Position numbers and translations under genes: made by a program. The notes beneath the pieces were generated by a model. It was not told the DNA's origin, did no database searches, and saw only the letters and a program-made list of their open reading frames with translations. 64,000 bases of DNA from positions 96,476 through 160,475 of the forward strand of contig CAIFEG010000001.1 in assembly GCA_903789415.1 (NCBI GenBank), written 5' to 3'. The DNA is from an uncultured Eggerthellaceae bacterium. GTDB taxonomy: Bacteria > Actinomycetota > Coriobacteriia > Coriobacteriales > Eggerthellaceae. Shown piece after piece: positions 43,269 to 52,032 of the stretch; the first letter of the stretch is position 1; each line of letters opens with the position of its first letter.

Positions 43269-43442
43269 ACGCACGGGCAAAAGCTCGTCAGGGTCACTTC
43301 AAAGCGCGAACGCACCTGCGCAAAAAAGCATCTGCGAAAAGCATCTGGGAACCCAAAACCCATGCGCCCCCAACAATTTTGATGTTTCACCTGATGTTTC
43401 CCCGCTTCATAAAGACGAACCAATCGGAAAAGGATAGCCACC

Positions 43443-44201
43443 ATGAACGAAGACGATAAAACAAAGACAGCCAAAGAAAATCCAAACGCTTCTTCAGAGC
43501 ATTCCCCCTCCCCTGCTCCAAAGCGGAAAACCAAGAAACGCTGGGCTGTTGTGGGAATCGTGGCTGCGGTGCTCATAGTTGCCGGCGTGGGATTTAATGC
43601 GTGGCACAATACGCCGGAATTCTGCGGTGCCATCTGCCACAACCCCATGGACGCATACGTACCCACGTACACCACGGGCACGGTAGACAAGTATGGAAAC
43701 GATCTTACCGAGACAGAGTCACTTGGCATGATGTCGCGGCTGCATGAGGTAACGCTCAAAGACGATGGCACTTCGGCTGCGACCTGCATAGATTGTCACG
43801 TTCCATCGCTTGACGAGCAAATTACCGAAGGAATGCACTGGGCAACAGGAAACGTGCAGACGGCAGGCGAAAATAAGAAAGGTGACGCTCTGCTCGAAAA
43901 CCGCTCGTTCGCCCAGCTCACCGAGGCACGCGGGTCAAATGCGGAAGCACTTTGCCTGAGGTCGGGATGCCATGTAAATCCTGACGGAACCGACATGCAG
44001 CGCTCCGATCTGATTGCTGCAACTGCGGGACTATCAGACACACGCAATCCGCACCTGGCACAGCATGGGCAACTTGACTGCGGCACGTGCCATAAAGGTC
44101 ATTCGCAATCGGTTAACTATTGCAGTCAGTGCCACACCGATGCGCCTATTCCCGAAGGTTGGCTTTCATACTCTGAAGCGAGCCAGAAAGGGTTAGTGTA
44201 A
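43443..44201 (+). CDS. Membrane-anchored five-heme cytochrome c
   Basis: 252 residues. One N-terminal helix (34-52) anchors it; the rest is exported. Five heme-type sites: C61-GAI-C65-H, C115-ID-C118-H, C161-LRSG-C166-H, C213-GT-C216-H and C227-SQ-C230-H. The first is CX3CH and the third CX4CH, both unusual spacings; the first is followed by N-P-M as in NrfH-type cytochromes (possible Met ligand). It would pass electrons from menaquinol to the Tat flavoreductase encoded upstream. The intervening 174 nt hold no gene and only a GCATCTG-type short repeat. Confidence 0.9.
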   Translation: MNEDDKTKTAKENPNASSEHSPSPAPKRKTKKRWAVVGIVAAVLIVAGVGFNAWHNTPEFCGAICHNPMDAYVPTYTTGTVDKYGNDLTETESLGMMSRLHEVTLKDDGTSAATCIDCHVPSLDEQITEGMHWATGNVQTAGENKKGDALLENRSFAQLTEARGSNAEALCLRSGCHVNPDGTDMQRSDLIAATAGLSDTRNPHLAQHGQLDCGTCHKGHSQSVNYCSQCHTDAPIPEGWLSYSEASQKGLV

Positions 44202-44340
44202 GTCAAAATTTGTGCAAGCTTATGCAAGATCGCTCATCATACACTCGCTATGAGAGCACTTATTGAAAGTTTGGCCAGCGTTACGGCATACGAATATCAT
44301 CGAGCAGTTGCTTATAGCCCTAGACGCCATAATCTAGATG

Positions 44341-45252
44341 CTATAGCCCCAGATATTCGCGCAGCGCTGGCCACTGCTTTGCCATCGTGCGCACACCATC
44401 AAGATATGATGCATAGAGCTTCCTGATATCGCGCTCGCCCGTGCTGGCAGTAATTTCCTTTTTTGGCCAGATAGCAAATGCTTCCCCGTTGTCGTGGTAC
44501 CGCTCAACTCCTTCGCGCAACGCATTATTGCGCTCAAAACGGTTCCCCAGAAGTTCGGCAAACTGCGGATATTTTCTATACCGCGCCTTATCAAGCACCC
44601 ACTCTGATGTCGTCTTCTGTCGAAAGCCGCGCGGTCGCGTCAGAATTATGACTTGCCGACCTTTATATTGCTCGTGATCATGCCGATACGGAATCACGTC
44701 GACAACGCCACCATCAAGCAGGCGCTTCCCGTCAACAATCACCGGGCGATTTACAAACGGCATCGACGCGCCACCAGCGATATACCGCATGCCACGATCT
44801 TGGTCGAACTCTTTGTCATAATCGTGATAGTCGGCACAACCTCGTTCGATATCAGTTGCAACGGAAATAAGTTTCGCAGGAGATTTAGTAAACCAACTTT
44901 GGTCGAACGGTTCGATTTTGTTCGGAAGTGTGTCGAAAAGATACCGCGAGCCCACATAATTGCCGGTCAGAAGCTTAGAGAGCACCGAAATAAACCGCCA
45001 GTCACCACGATATTGCAAGCAGAAATACGCCATACGACCCGTGGCGCCTGCTACATAGTTGTACCCGCAAACCGCACCTGCCGACGTGCCGATGGTAGAT
45101 TCCGCCACCACACCGCGATCAAGCAGAAAATCCACTGCACCGCAGGTAAACATGCTGCGCATAGCGCCACCTTCGAGCACCAGCTGGAACGGCACCGTAC
45201 CGTGGTCCATCCAAACTGGATGTTCAACATTTGAAGCTTGCGCCATGCTCAT
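44341..45252 (-). CDS. Patatin-like phospholipase
   Basis: 303 residues from ATG 45252 (AGAGGAGACTG upstream). The patatin oxyanion-hole region LVLEGGAMRSMFTCGAVD, the nucleophile GTSAGA (Ser near 58) and the Asp of LLDGGVVDVIPY (near 177, the DG[GA] motif) form the Ser-Asp dyad. No signal peptide. The C-terminal 90 residues (DUF6363-like) are charged. It hydrolyses acyl esters of lipids. It is convergent with the cytochrome gene; no operon partner is seen. Confidence 0.92.
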   Translation of the reverse strand: MSMAQASNVEHPVWMDHGTVPFQLVLEGGAMRSMFTCGAVDFLLDRGVVAESTIGTSAGAVCGYNYVAGATGRMAYFCLQYRGDWRFISVLSKLLTGNYVGSRYLFDTLPNKIEPFDQSWFTKSPAKLISVATDIERGCADYHDYDKEFDQDRGMRYIAGGASMPFVNRPVIVDGKRLLDGGVVDVIPYRHDHEQYKGRQVIILTRPRGFRQKTTSEWVLDKARYRKYPQFAELLGNRFERNNALREGVERYHDNGEAFAIWPKKEITASTGERDIRKLYASYLDGVRTMAKQWPALREYLGL

Positions 45253-45364
45253 CAGTCTCCTCTTAAATGCATTCTTTTAGGTATCTATTGTACCTTCTGC
45301 TCAAAATGGCGCACTGAAATGGCATGGTTTGGTTGACGTCAGGCTGCGCAAACAGGCTAAAAGG

Positions 45365-45469
45365 GAGCTGAAATTATTTGGTATGAATTTATCTGGCATG
45401 AATCTATTCGGTGTGAATTCATATGGCAGGAATTCATCTGGTATGAATCTATCCGACAGCGATTTATTC
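45365..45469. repeat. Seven 15-bp tandem repeats over the SDR stop codon
   Basis: Units start at 45365, 45380, 45395, 45410, 45425, 45440 and 45455, consensus near GGTATGAATTCATCT. The last unit contains the stop codon of the SDR gene (45464-45466). Read on the plus strand the array gives five-residue repeats (GMNLS-like) in a frame of 68 codons that has no ribosome site. Confidence 0.85.
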
Positions 45470-46300
45470 GCTTGGGAAATCAGTCTGCGACGAAGCATCC
45501 TGATACGAAACGATTTCCTTAATCTGATCAGCTAAATCATCAAGCACTTGCGCACAGCATGTCTTACCAATCAGGAGGCGTTTAGGTAGCTTCCCCGATT
45601 CAACAACATCAGCCACGAATTTGGCCGCACGCACTGGATCGCCCTGCTGCATGTGATTGTTTTCCGCTAAGAAATGCGCTGCTGCATGTGCCGAACTGTC
45701 GTTGTATGCATCAAGATTTGCTGCGGGATGATGCATTGAGCTCGGATCACGAAAATCGGTGCGGAATGAACCCGGACATACTGCACTTACTTGAATGCCA
45801 AATTGCTGGAGTTCCGCCGCCAACGAGCACGACAGTCCGACAACCGCAAATTTTGCCGAATTGTATGCCGAACTTCCCGAAGCACTCATCAGGCCTCCTT
45901 GGCTTGAGATGTTCAAGATCATCCCTGAATGCTGAGCGCGCATAGTAGGCAGAACCGCCTTTGTGACATTAACCAGGCCAAAGTAGTCCGTATCGAATAA
46001 GTTGCGCAGCTCCTGATTAGTTGCTTCTTCAAACGCACCGCTCATGCCAAACCCCGCATTGTTCACCAGCACATCGATGCGCCCGAAATGTTCAAGCGCC
46101 GTTACAACTGCCGCCTTGATTTGGTCAACGTTGGTTACATCAAGAGCGACACCAAGCACGTTCGGTTGGTCGTAGAACGAATTGGCAGGATCAACATGCC
46201 GCGCACACGCAACAACATTTTCGCCGCGTGATGCCGCTTCTCGTGCAAATGCCCTGCCTAAACCGCGATTTGATCCGGTAATCATCCAAACTTTACTCAT
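45464..46300 (-). CDS. Short-chain dehydrogenase/reductase
   Basis: 278 residues from ATG 46300 (AGGGAAGGAATCTTC upstream). Classical SDR: TGSNRGLGRAFA (NAD(P) site, near 7-18), NNAGFG (near 80), S near 137 and Y-x3-K in YNSAKFAVVGLS (near 149-153), PGSFRTDF. The basic residues after the glycine motif suggest NADPH. The substrate is unknown. A palindrome at 46331-46353 lies in its promoter region. The coding end runs into the 15-bp repeat array. Confidence 0.93.
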   Translation of the reverse strand: MSKVWMITGSNRGLGRAFAREAASRGENVVACARHVDPANSFYDQPNVLGVALDVTNVDQIKAAVVTALEHFGRIDVLVNNAGFGMSGAFEEATNQELRNLFDTDYFGLVNVTKAVLPTMRAQHSGMILNISSQGGLMSASGSSAYNSAKFAVVGLSCSLAAELQQFGIQVSAVCPGSFRTDFRDPSSMHHPAANLDAYNDSSAHAAAHFLAENNHMQQGDPVRAAKFVADVVESGKLPKRLLIGKTCCAQVLDDLADQIKEIVSYQDASSQTDFPSE

Positions 46301-46330
46301 GAAGATTCCTTCCCTTGCATGATTCTTTCT

Positions 46331-46353
46331 ATAATGTTTGTTATACACATTAT
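46331..46353. promoter_or_regulatory. Palindrome ATAATGT-N9-ACATTAT in the SDR promoter
   Basis: Perfect 7-bp inverted arms (46331-46337 and 46347-46353), about 30 bp upstream of the SDR start; likely a repressor operator. Confidence 0.45.
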
Positions 46354-46360
46354 GAAAGAA

Positions 46361-46381
46361 CCACGCCAAAAGACGTGGCTT
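46361..46381 (-). terminator. Short terminator of the XRE/membrane-protein pair
   Basis: On the minus strand CCACGTC-TTTT-GGCGTGG followed by TTCTTT, directly after the stop at 46391. One G-T pair in the stem. Confidence 0.6.
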
Positions 46382-46390
46382 TAAAAAATC

Positions 46391-46945
46391 CTAATTATCA
46401 AGATCTTTCATGATCTGGGCTTGCTGCTTTTTTGCTTCTTTATATACAACGTAAAAGACAAGTATCACACAAGCAAACACTCCAAGAGCGAATAGCATTC
46501 CGACTGCTAAATTCCCAACCCAATACACCTGATCAAACCCCACCAAAGAGACTTCGGCAATATCACGAAAAGCCCATACCACCAAGGCAAATACGCCAGA
46601 AAAGACCAGGTCGAATTTAAGTAGATAATCTACGGGAAACTTTTCGCTATTAACAAAGCGAGGGTATCCCATAATCCCCTGTTTCGCTTGAGTCCACGTG
46701 GTATATGCGCAGCACACAATCACAATCACGCATAAGGCTATTGTTATCTGTGAAAAGAATTGATAAGGTGCCAGGTCCAAATTGTGAGCTTCAGCAACCT
46801 GGCTCAGCATCATGAGATAGATAGCTAAAAATATCACCAAGAACGTCATCGCAAAGAAAGCGCGCCGCGTGATGCGGTTTGTTTCGATTTCTTCGCGTTC
46901 ATCAGCAATTTCCAGGTATTTCATCCATGAACGTATGGTATTCAT
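46391..46945 (-). CDS. Four-helix membrane protein paired with an XRE regulator
   Basis: 184 residues with about four transmembrane helices (near 30-50, 64-84, 112-130 and 145-168). The start overlaps the stop of the XRE gene by 4 bp (ATGA-type), so they are translationally coupled. Small XRE regulators followed by a membrane protein of this size are frequent in Gram-positives; the membrane partner may sense a signal or control the regulator. No family was assigned. Confidence 0.8.
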   Translation of the reverse strand: MNTIRSWMKYLEIADEREEIETNRITRRAFFAMTFLVIFLAIYLMMLSQVAEAHNLDLAPYQFFSQITIALCVIVIVCCAYTTWTQAKQGIMGYPRFVNSEKFPVDYLLKFDLVFSGVFALVVWAFRDIAEVSLVGFDQVYWVGNLAVGMLFALGVFACVILVFYVVYKEAKKQQAQIMKDLDN

Positions 46946-47157
46946 TGCCTCTCCTGTTCATCCCAGAATAAATCGTTAAGAGTGACACCGAGCTCGCGGC
47001 AAATGTGGATGCAGAGATTAAGCGTGGGATTGTAGCCACCAGCTTCTATCAAGCCGATAGTCTGGCGCGTTACGCCCACCTTGTCAGCAAGTTCCGCTTG
47101 CGAAAGCCCCGCCGCAACACGAGCTGCCTTCATCTTTAGGTTCTTTGATCCTTTCAT
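46942..47157 (-). CDS. Small XRE-family transcription regulator
   Basis: 71 residues, AAGGGTT before the ATG. A single HTH_3 domain (AGLSQAELADKVGVTRQTIG, near 16-35) of the YgzD/YozG type; the C-terminus FWDEQERQ runs into the next start. It probably represses its own operon through the TATATTGCATT repeats upstream. Confidence 0.92.
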   Translation of the reverse strand: MKGSKNLKMKAARVAAGLSQAELADKVGVTRQTIGLIEAGGYNPTLNLCIHICRELGVTLNDLFWDEQERQ

Positions 47158-47204
47158 AACCCTTACTCTTTATATGTGAGTTGTATTTTGCATATTGCCA
47201 TATT

Positions 47205-47245
47205 TATATTGCATTTATGAACAAATGTCAACTATATATTGCATT
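47205..47245. promoter_or_regulatory. Two TATATTGCATT sites 30 bp apart (candidate XRE operators)
   Basis: Exact 11-bp copies at 47205-47215 and 47235-47245, upstream of the XRE gene, in direct orientation and about three helical turns apart. A weaker CATATTGCCAT copy lies near 47191. Confidence 0.5.
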
Positions 47246-47383
47246 GTTAGCAGACAATTTTATCGTGCGTAGACTTAAATAATTTGCTGCCCATGGTGAT
47301 AGGCACGCGAAAATGGAAAGGGCCACGTCAAAAGATGCGGTTTTCAACGCCAACTTCTGATTTAGCTCTGATTAAGTTCCCAT

Positions 47384-47899
47384 TTAGGCAAATGCATCGA
47401 AGAATGCTGATTGGGTTATGAGGATCGCAGCAATCGAACCCGCGATGGAAAAGCATATTCCCAAAATGGGGAACACCTTCCGAATGTTCTTTTTCACTGC
47501 CTTCCATATGCCGACGATTCCTAATATGACCCCGCCTATCCCAAATGCGCAGGTCTGAGCAGCGCAGTAGATAAGAGTAAAGTAAAACATAACAAGTAGG
47601 GGCCACCCGATAAGAAGCCCCCATCCTGTTACATCGTCCATCTGAAGGCCTGGTCTCCAACCAAAATCGTAAATGCTATACCTCACATCTATGCATCCAA
47701 AAACCATCAGGATTGCAGCAATTCCGCAGCAGAAACTTGCGAGGCCTATCTCTTCCATCAACTTGGGAGGAGTTTGCTGGGGCTGAGACTGGTTTGCCTG
47801 TGCAGGGGGCTGAGCGGGCTGCGCCATGGGTTGGTTTGTCTGCATCGGAGGCTTAGGCGGCACTGGATAAGAAGATGCGCGAGAGGTGCGATTATGCAT
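47384..47899 (-). CDS. Membrane protein with Pro/Gln-rich N-terminus, unknown function
   Basis: 171 residues, AAAGGAGCC before the ATG. Residues 1-47 are rich in Pro and Gln (low complexity, cytoplasmic). Three hydrophobic segments follow (near 50-70, 92-130 and 145-168), a DUF4190-like arrangement. No catalytic motif. Confidence 0.75.
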   Translation of the reverse strand: MHNRTSRASSYPVPPKPPMQTNQPMAQPAQPPAQANQSQPQQTPPKLMEEIGLASFCCGIAAILMVFGCIDVRYSIYDFGWRPGLQMDDVTGWGLLIGWPLLVMFYFTLIYCAAQTCAFGIGGVILGIVGIWKAVKKNIRKVFPILGICFSIAGSIAAILITQSAFFDAFA

Positions 47900-48237
47900 T
47901 CTGGGGCTCCTTTCGGAGTTACAAATCTTCGGTCGGAAATGCCGATGCCTATTTTACCCCCGCAGGTGCAAATAATAATGGTGATTCGCTACCGCAGCAT
48001 GCTGCCTCCTCATTGCCTCTATATTTCAGAAATCTTCTCGCCCACTTTCAGATTATTTTCCGTTGACACACTGCTGACCTGCGAATGTCAGCGCTCGTTG
48101 ACATCCATCGAATGCAAAAAGCTACCGCAAGTTGGTGTTTTCCTGGTCGCTTTGATTGCTATGATGTCAGCATGAAATCGACGTCCATTCATGTTGAACA
48201 CCATTTAATGCAACGAGGTCGAAGAAAGAGGCCAACG
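47900..48237. other. Intergenic region before the XRE/membrane regulator gene
   Basis: 338 bp without a convincing gene. It holds two TTGACA boxes (near 48065 and 48099) and TATGAT (near 48161), which may be parts of the plus-strand promoter. The long frame from 48085 lacks a ribosome site until 48238. Confidence 0.4.
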
Positions 48238-49197
48238 ATGGGATTTAGAGAGAACCTCCAGCACTTGCGCGCGACGCGCAATATGACGCAGGAGCAACTT
48301 GCCATGCTGCTGGGCGTAAGCCGCCAGTCGGTGAACAAATGGGAGGCCGAACGCTCCTACCCCGAAATGGACAAGCTGCTGAAGATATGCGATCTGTTCG
48401 ACTGTACGCTTGACGAGCTTGTCAAAGGCGATTTGACCAAGCGGCCGCAAGAGGATGTGAAAATCCCTGAAAGCGAAGCGTCGCAGGATGTTATCGGCTA
48501 CGACGCCGCAGCGCACACATACGCCAATAAAGTGTTCGCAGGAACGCTGGCATTCGTACTGATTGAAGCGCTCGCACTTTTTGCGGGCGGGCTGTTCCCT
48601 TCGTTTGGGATAGACGCGGGCTATGCGGCCTTGCTCGCGCTTGCTGGTCTTGTTGTGGGAGCGGCGATTCTTTTACCTGCGCTTTCCGATCGGCGTGCAT
48701 TTTTTGAAGAGCATCCTTTCGTGGAAGATTTTTACGACGCGGGCCAAAAACGCCAGGCTCGCCACGAAAGAATAACCGGAATCATCATTGGCATCGTCTT
48801 TCTGGCTTTGGCGATTGTGTTGGTTGCGTTCTTCCAGACCGATCCATGGATCGCCGGCGCGCTTTTTGTGCTGGCTGCGGGTGTGGGATTTGCGATTGCT
48901 TTGCGCAGTGCGATTGATGGCGCCCGTTGCAACATTGTCACGTATAACCGCAAAGCTTTGGGCCACTTAGATGCCGTCCAGATCGAAGCGATGGATGACG
49001 AGCAGGTGCGCATCTACGCGCAGGGCATCAACGAGAAACGCCGCAAATGCTCAGTGATCATGCTTATTGCAACGGCGGTGGCGCTCGTGCTTCTGTTTAT
49101 CCCCGCGCTTCACGGCACAGCGTGGTTCTGGCTTGCGTGGGTAGTCGGCGGCATAGGATGCGGCATCGTAAAGGCGCGGCACCCGCAGAGTAAATAG
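48238..49197 (+). CDS. XRE regulator with C-terminal membrane domain
   Basis: 319 residues from ATG 48238 (AGAGGCCAACG upstream). An HTH_3 domain (MTQEQLAMLLGVSRQSVNKW, near 16-36) is followed by a linker and four transmembrane helices in two pairs (near 100-150, and 175-215, then 255-300). One-component membrane regulators of this build sense envelope-active agents. It precedes a MacB-like ABC transporter by 159 bp and may control it (inference). Confidence 0.88.
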   Translation: MGFRENLQHLRATRNMTQEQLAMLLGVSRQSVNKWEAERSYPEMDKLLKICDLFDCTLDELVKGDLTKRPQEDVKIPESEASQDVIGYDAAAHTYANKVFAGTLAFVLIEALALFAGGLFPSFGIDAGYAALLALAGLVVGAAILLPALSDRRAFFEEHPFVEDFYDAGQKRQARHERITGIIIGIVFLALAIVLVAFFQTDPWIAGALFVLAAGVGFAIALRSAIDGARCNIVTYNRKALGHLDAVQIEAMDDEQVRIYAQGINEKRRKCSVIMLIATAVALVLLFIPALHGTAWFWLAWVVGGIGCGIVKARHPQSK

Positions 49198-49199
49198 GT

Positions 49200-49280
49200 T
49201 TTCGGGCGGGAAATACCTGGCCGTAAAACGCTTTCCGTAAAAACTTTCGGGCGGCGAATACCTGGCCGTAAAACGCTTTC
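49200..49280. repeat. Two 36-bp direct repeats, 45 bp apart
   Basis: Copies at 49200-49235 and 49245-49280 differ at only two bases; both contain CCTGGCCGTAAAACGCTTTC. They lie in the gap before the ABC transporter genes. Function unknown. Confidence 0.9.
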
Positions 49281-49356
49281 ACCGCCACAGCACAAATCTA
49301 ATCCGCACGAATCTCATCAAAACAAATCTAAAAATCCTAGTGAACGGAGGATCCAA

Positions 49357-50094
49357 ATGGAGCCTTTAGTTATCGCGCGCAATTTACACAAGTCCTTTAC
49401 CATCGGCAATGGCAAAGGAAAGGACAAGCAAATCCAGGTGCTCGACGGGGTTTCGCTTGATGTTCAGCCAGGCGAGATGGTGAGCATTGTGGGTCCTTCC
49501 GGATCAGGCAAGTCGACACTGCTCTACTGCCTTTCAGGGCTTGAGCCTGTCGATGCGGGCTCGGTGGAAATCGCAGGCAAGCGCATCGAAAATGCGCGGC
49601 CAAATGCTGCAGCGAAAATCCGCAGAGAGCATATCGGATTCATCTTTCAGTCCTACAACCTTGTGCCCTCGCTTCGAGCTGGTGAAAATGTTGCTCTACC
49701 TGCGCGCTTGGCAGGTCATCCCCTCACGCGCAAGCAGTTAAAGGATGTTCTCGGGAAGGTTGGCCTGGCTGATCGGGCCAAAGACAAAGTTTCGAACATG
49801 TCCGGAGGCGAACAACAGCGCATCGCAATCGCGCGCGCCCTTGCAAGCCATGCAGAAATCGTGTTTGCCGACGAGCCCACCGGCGCTCTGGATACAAAGA
49901 ATGCCAACGAAGTACTTCGCTTGCTGCGTGCCGTGACCGACGAAGCGGGCCGGTCGGTGGTGATGGTCACACACAACCTGGAAGCAGCTTCGATTGCCGA
50001 CCGCGTGGTGGTGCTTCGCGACAGGCAAATCGTAAGCGAGCTTTCGCATCCCACACCCGAACAAATACTTGAGAAAATGGAGGTATCACGATGA
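49357..50094 (+). CDS. MacB-like ABC transporter ATP-binding protein
   Basis: 245 residues. Walker A GPSGSGKSTLLY (near 45-56), Q-loop FQSYNLVPSLRAGENV, signature MSGGEQQRIAIARALA (near 147), Walker B IVFADEPTGALD, and H-loop VTHN. This is the MacB/LolD/BceA group, which uses mechanotransmission or antimicrobial-peptide export rather than standard transport. It overlaps the permease gene by 4 bp. Confidence 0.95.
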   Translation: MEPLVIARNLHKSFTIGNGKGKDKQIQVLDGVSLDVQPGEMVSIVGPSGSGKSTLLYCLSGLEPVDAGSVEIAGKRIENARPNAAAKIRREHIGFIFQSYNLVPSLRAGENVALPARLAGHPLTRKQLKDVLGKVGLADRAKDKVSNMSGGEQQRIAIARALASHAEIVFADEPTGALDTKNANEVLRLLRAVTDEAGRSVVMVTHNLEAASIADRVVVLRDRQIVSELSHPTPEQILEKMEVSR

Positions 50095-51413
50095 TTAAGC
50101 TTATTTTCGCAGACCTCCGTTACAACGCTGCGACGTGGGCAGGCGCGTTTGTCGTGGCTGTGGCCTGCGGTTTTCTGGGCGGATGGGTTGCATCGTTTTT
50201 CGCCATGGGCCAAGGAAGCCTGAATTATACCGTGCTGGCGTTTACGATCGTCGCTGCCATCGCCGTGGTTGCTGCTATCGCGAACCTTACCGTTTCGGCA
50301 CAGCGACGCTCTTACGCCCTCTGGCAGCTGGTGGGCGTGAGTCCTCGCCGCGTGAGCAATATCGTGTTGGCCCAGCTGGCGGTGGTGGGCGCGCTCGGAG
50401 CCCTATGCGGCACCGCCATCGAAGCAGCAACGATCACTCCTTTGTTTCCGCTGGTATTCGCTTCACCTGCCTATGCGTACATGCTTGACGTGCCCATTAA
50501 TGTCGGGGTGTCGCTAATGCCGTGGGTGTGGGTGGCCGTAGCGATCACATTCGTGTTGGGCGGAATCCGCGGCGCCAAAGCTGCAGGAAAGACGCCCGCA
50601 ATCGTTTACCTGCGTGGCGCGGAAGATCGCCACAAGAAGATGACCTGGGCGCGCATCGTGATGTTCGCTGCGTTGGCCATTGCATCGGTGACTATTGCCA
50701 TGTCGCTGTACACCACCGACCCCACAAGCGACGGCGGATGGAGTGCATCACTATTTCTTCCCGTCACCATTGCCGCCGCGCTCGCTGCCGCTGCCCCCAT
50801 CTTTCTTCCGGGCCTTCTGCACGCATGGAGTGCTTTGCTGCCAAATCGTCTGAACGCGTGGTATCTCGCGCGTCACAAGGCGCTCTACGACTTGGATGCC
50901 GGAGGCGCCACCGAACTTCCTGTGGTGGTGGGCGCGGGAATTGTCGCCGGCGTCTTCTCTTTGCTAGGAGTTTTGCAGGGATACATCAACGCGCACGATT
51001 TGGAGGGGATGAATGCGACTTTGGATTCTACGTCGGCCATTTTGCTATTGGGCGGGCCCGTGCTGCTTGCCGCCGTAGGTTCTGCGGCTAGCATGGTGAT
51101 GGTGTTTCGCCAGCGCATCAACGATGTGTCGCTTTTGTCCGCGGTCGGCGCGAGCCCTGGCACGGTGGTGGCGTCCTCTGCTTGCGAAGCGGTTGTCCAT
51201 GCGGTGAATTCCGCGATCGCAGCAACCCTCGTAGGGCTTGTGACCAGCGCCATCGTTTCAACCGCTGCGGGAATGTCGGTGTTTTCCGGACTTGCACTTG
51301 GCGAAGGCGGCATCGTGGTTGCCGTGGGGTTCGTGCTTATGTTGCTTGCCTCGGTTATTCCCACCGCGCTTACGTTTTTGGGGCACCATCCTATTCCCAG
51401 CAGGGAAACGTAA
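50091..51413 (+). CDS. FtsX-like permease of the MacB-type ABC system
   Basis: 440 residues with about eight transmembrane helices. It has the FtsX pattern of a 4-TM core split by a loop (LWQLVGVSPRRVSNIVLAQL near 80, then a second FtsX unit near 330 with LLSAVGASPGTVVASSACEA). The large extracytoplasmic domain of MacB is short here, as in antimicrobial-peptide detoxification exporters. The gene starts inside the end of the ATPase gene. The substrate is unknown. Confidence 0.9.
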   Translation: MIKLIFADLRYNAATWAGAFVVAVACGFLGGWVASFFAMGQGSLNYTVLAFTIVAAIAVVAAIANLTVSAQRRSYALWQLVGVSPRRVSNIVLAQLAVVGALGALCGTAIEAATITPLFPLVFASPAYAYMLDVPINVGVSLMPWVWVAVAITFVLGGIRGAKAAGKTPAIVYLRGAEDRHKKMTWARIVMFAALAIASVTIAMSLYTTDPTSDGGWSASLFLPVTIAAALAAAAPIFLPGLLHAWSALLPNRLNAWYLARHKALYDLDAGGATELPVVVGAGIVAGVFSLLGVLQGYINAHDLEGMNATLDSTSAILLLGGPVLLAAVGSAASMVMVFRQRINDVSLLSAVGASPGTVVASSACEAVVHAVNSAIAATLVGLVTSAIVSTAAGMSVFSGLALGEGGIVVAVGFVLMLLASVIPTALTFLGHHPIPSRET

Positions 51414-51595
51414 TTGAGCAGCCGTGGCTGCGGACGATGTGGTATCGATGACTACGGCCCGCAGGGAACGCAGCATTTCGGAAACGCTGCATTTCGAGAA
51501 CACGGCTCAAATCAAATATTTAAATCAAATATGCATGTATCGATTCGGTTGTCACGCTAGAAATATGCCAAGTGTCTAAAGTAATTAGGACATGT

Positions 51596-51739
51596 CTAGA
51601 TTAATTCGGACATATCCTGATTCTGTCTTAATTCTGTCTTAATTCTGTCTTAATTCTGTCTTAATTCTGTCTTAATTCTATCTTAATTCTTATCCATCGC
51701 CTTGAGCGACTTAATAGCTTTGTTTGAAAGCCTAATCAT
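51596..51739. repeat. Left copy of a direct repeat around the orphan antitoxin gene
   Basis: It shares with 52033-52153 an identical CTAGATTAATTCGGACAT at the start and a 54-bp end segment (51686-51739 versus 52100-52153) that differs at 8 positions, mostly transitions. Between them this copy carries a TTCTGTCTTA expansion. It may be an IS/MITE remnant; multiple GGACAT sites are present. Confidence 0.75.
51620..51685. repeat. Six 11-bp tandem repeats ATTCTGTCTTA
   Basis: Units at 51620, 51631, 51642, 51653, 51664 and 51675 (the last with one change). The right-hand copy at 52033-52153 has only one or two units, so the array is an expansion within the left repeat. Confidence 0.95.
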
Positions 51740-51968
51740 CCAAACCAAGCTTTTCACCGACATCGTCTAATGAATACGTCTTTAAACGACCAGCACGAAA
51801 ATCCTCAGCCTGCTTTCGCAAGCTATATTCGTATTCAAGACGATCAATGGAATCTGCAAGAGCTTCGGTCATATAGAAGGTCTCTGTACGACCTGTTGAT
51901 TCGGCTAGCTTTTCATATCTTTCTGCTAGGTCTTTATTAAGTTTTAATGTGAAAGTAACGCTTGCCAT
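51732..51968 (-). CDS. Orphan RelB/RHH-type antitoxin
   Basis: 78 residues from ATG 51968 (GGAGGTGTGTT upstream). Residues 1-45 (ASVTFTLKLNKDLAERYEKL, GRTETFYMTEALADSIDRLE) form a ribbon-helix-helix of the RelB/DUF6290 type; the rest is an acidic toxin-binding tail ending EKLGLDD. The cognate RelE toxin normally follows directly; here a repeat element starts at the stop codon, so the toxin is lost. Confidence 0.85.
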   Translation of the reverse strand: MASVTFTLKLNKDLAERYEKLAESTGRTETFYMTEALADSIDRLEYEYSLRKQAEDFRAGRLKTYSLDDVGEKLGLDD

Positions 51969-52032
51969 AACACACCTCCAAATGTTTTCCATGTTATTCG
52001 TGCTATACAACTTGAGCTTAATAGTCAAATGG

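Noticed and set aside
45329..45535. A 68-residue pentapeptide-repeat protein
   Set aside because: No ribosome site, overlap with the SDR gene, and the repeats are explained by the 15-bp array. It is kept only as a finding.
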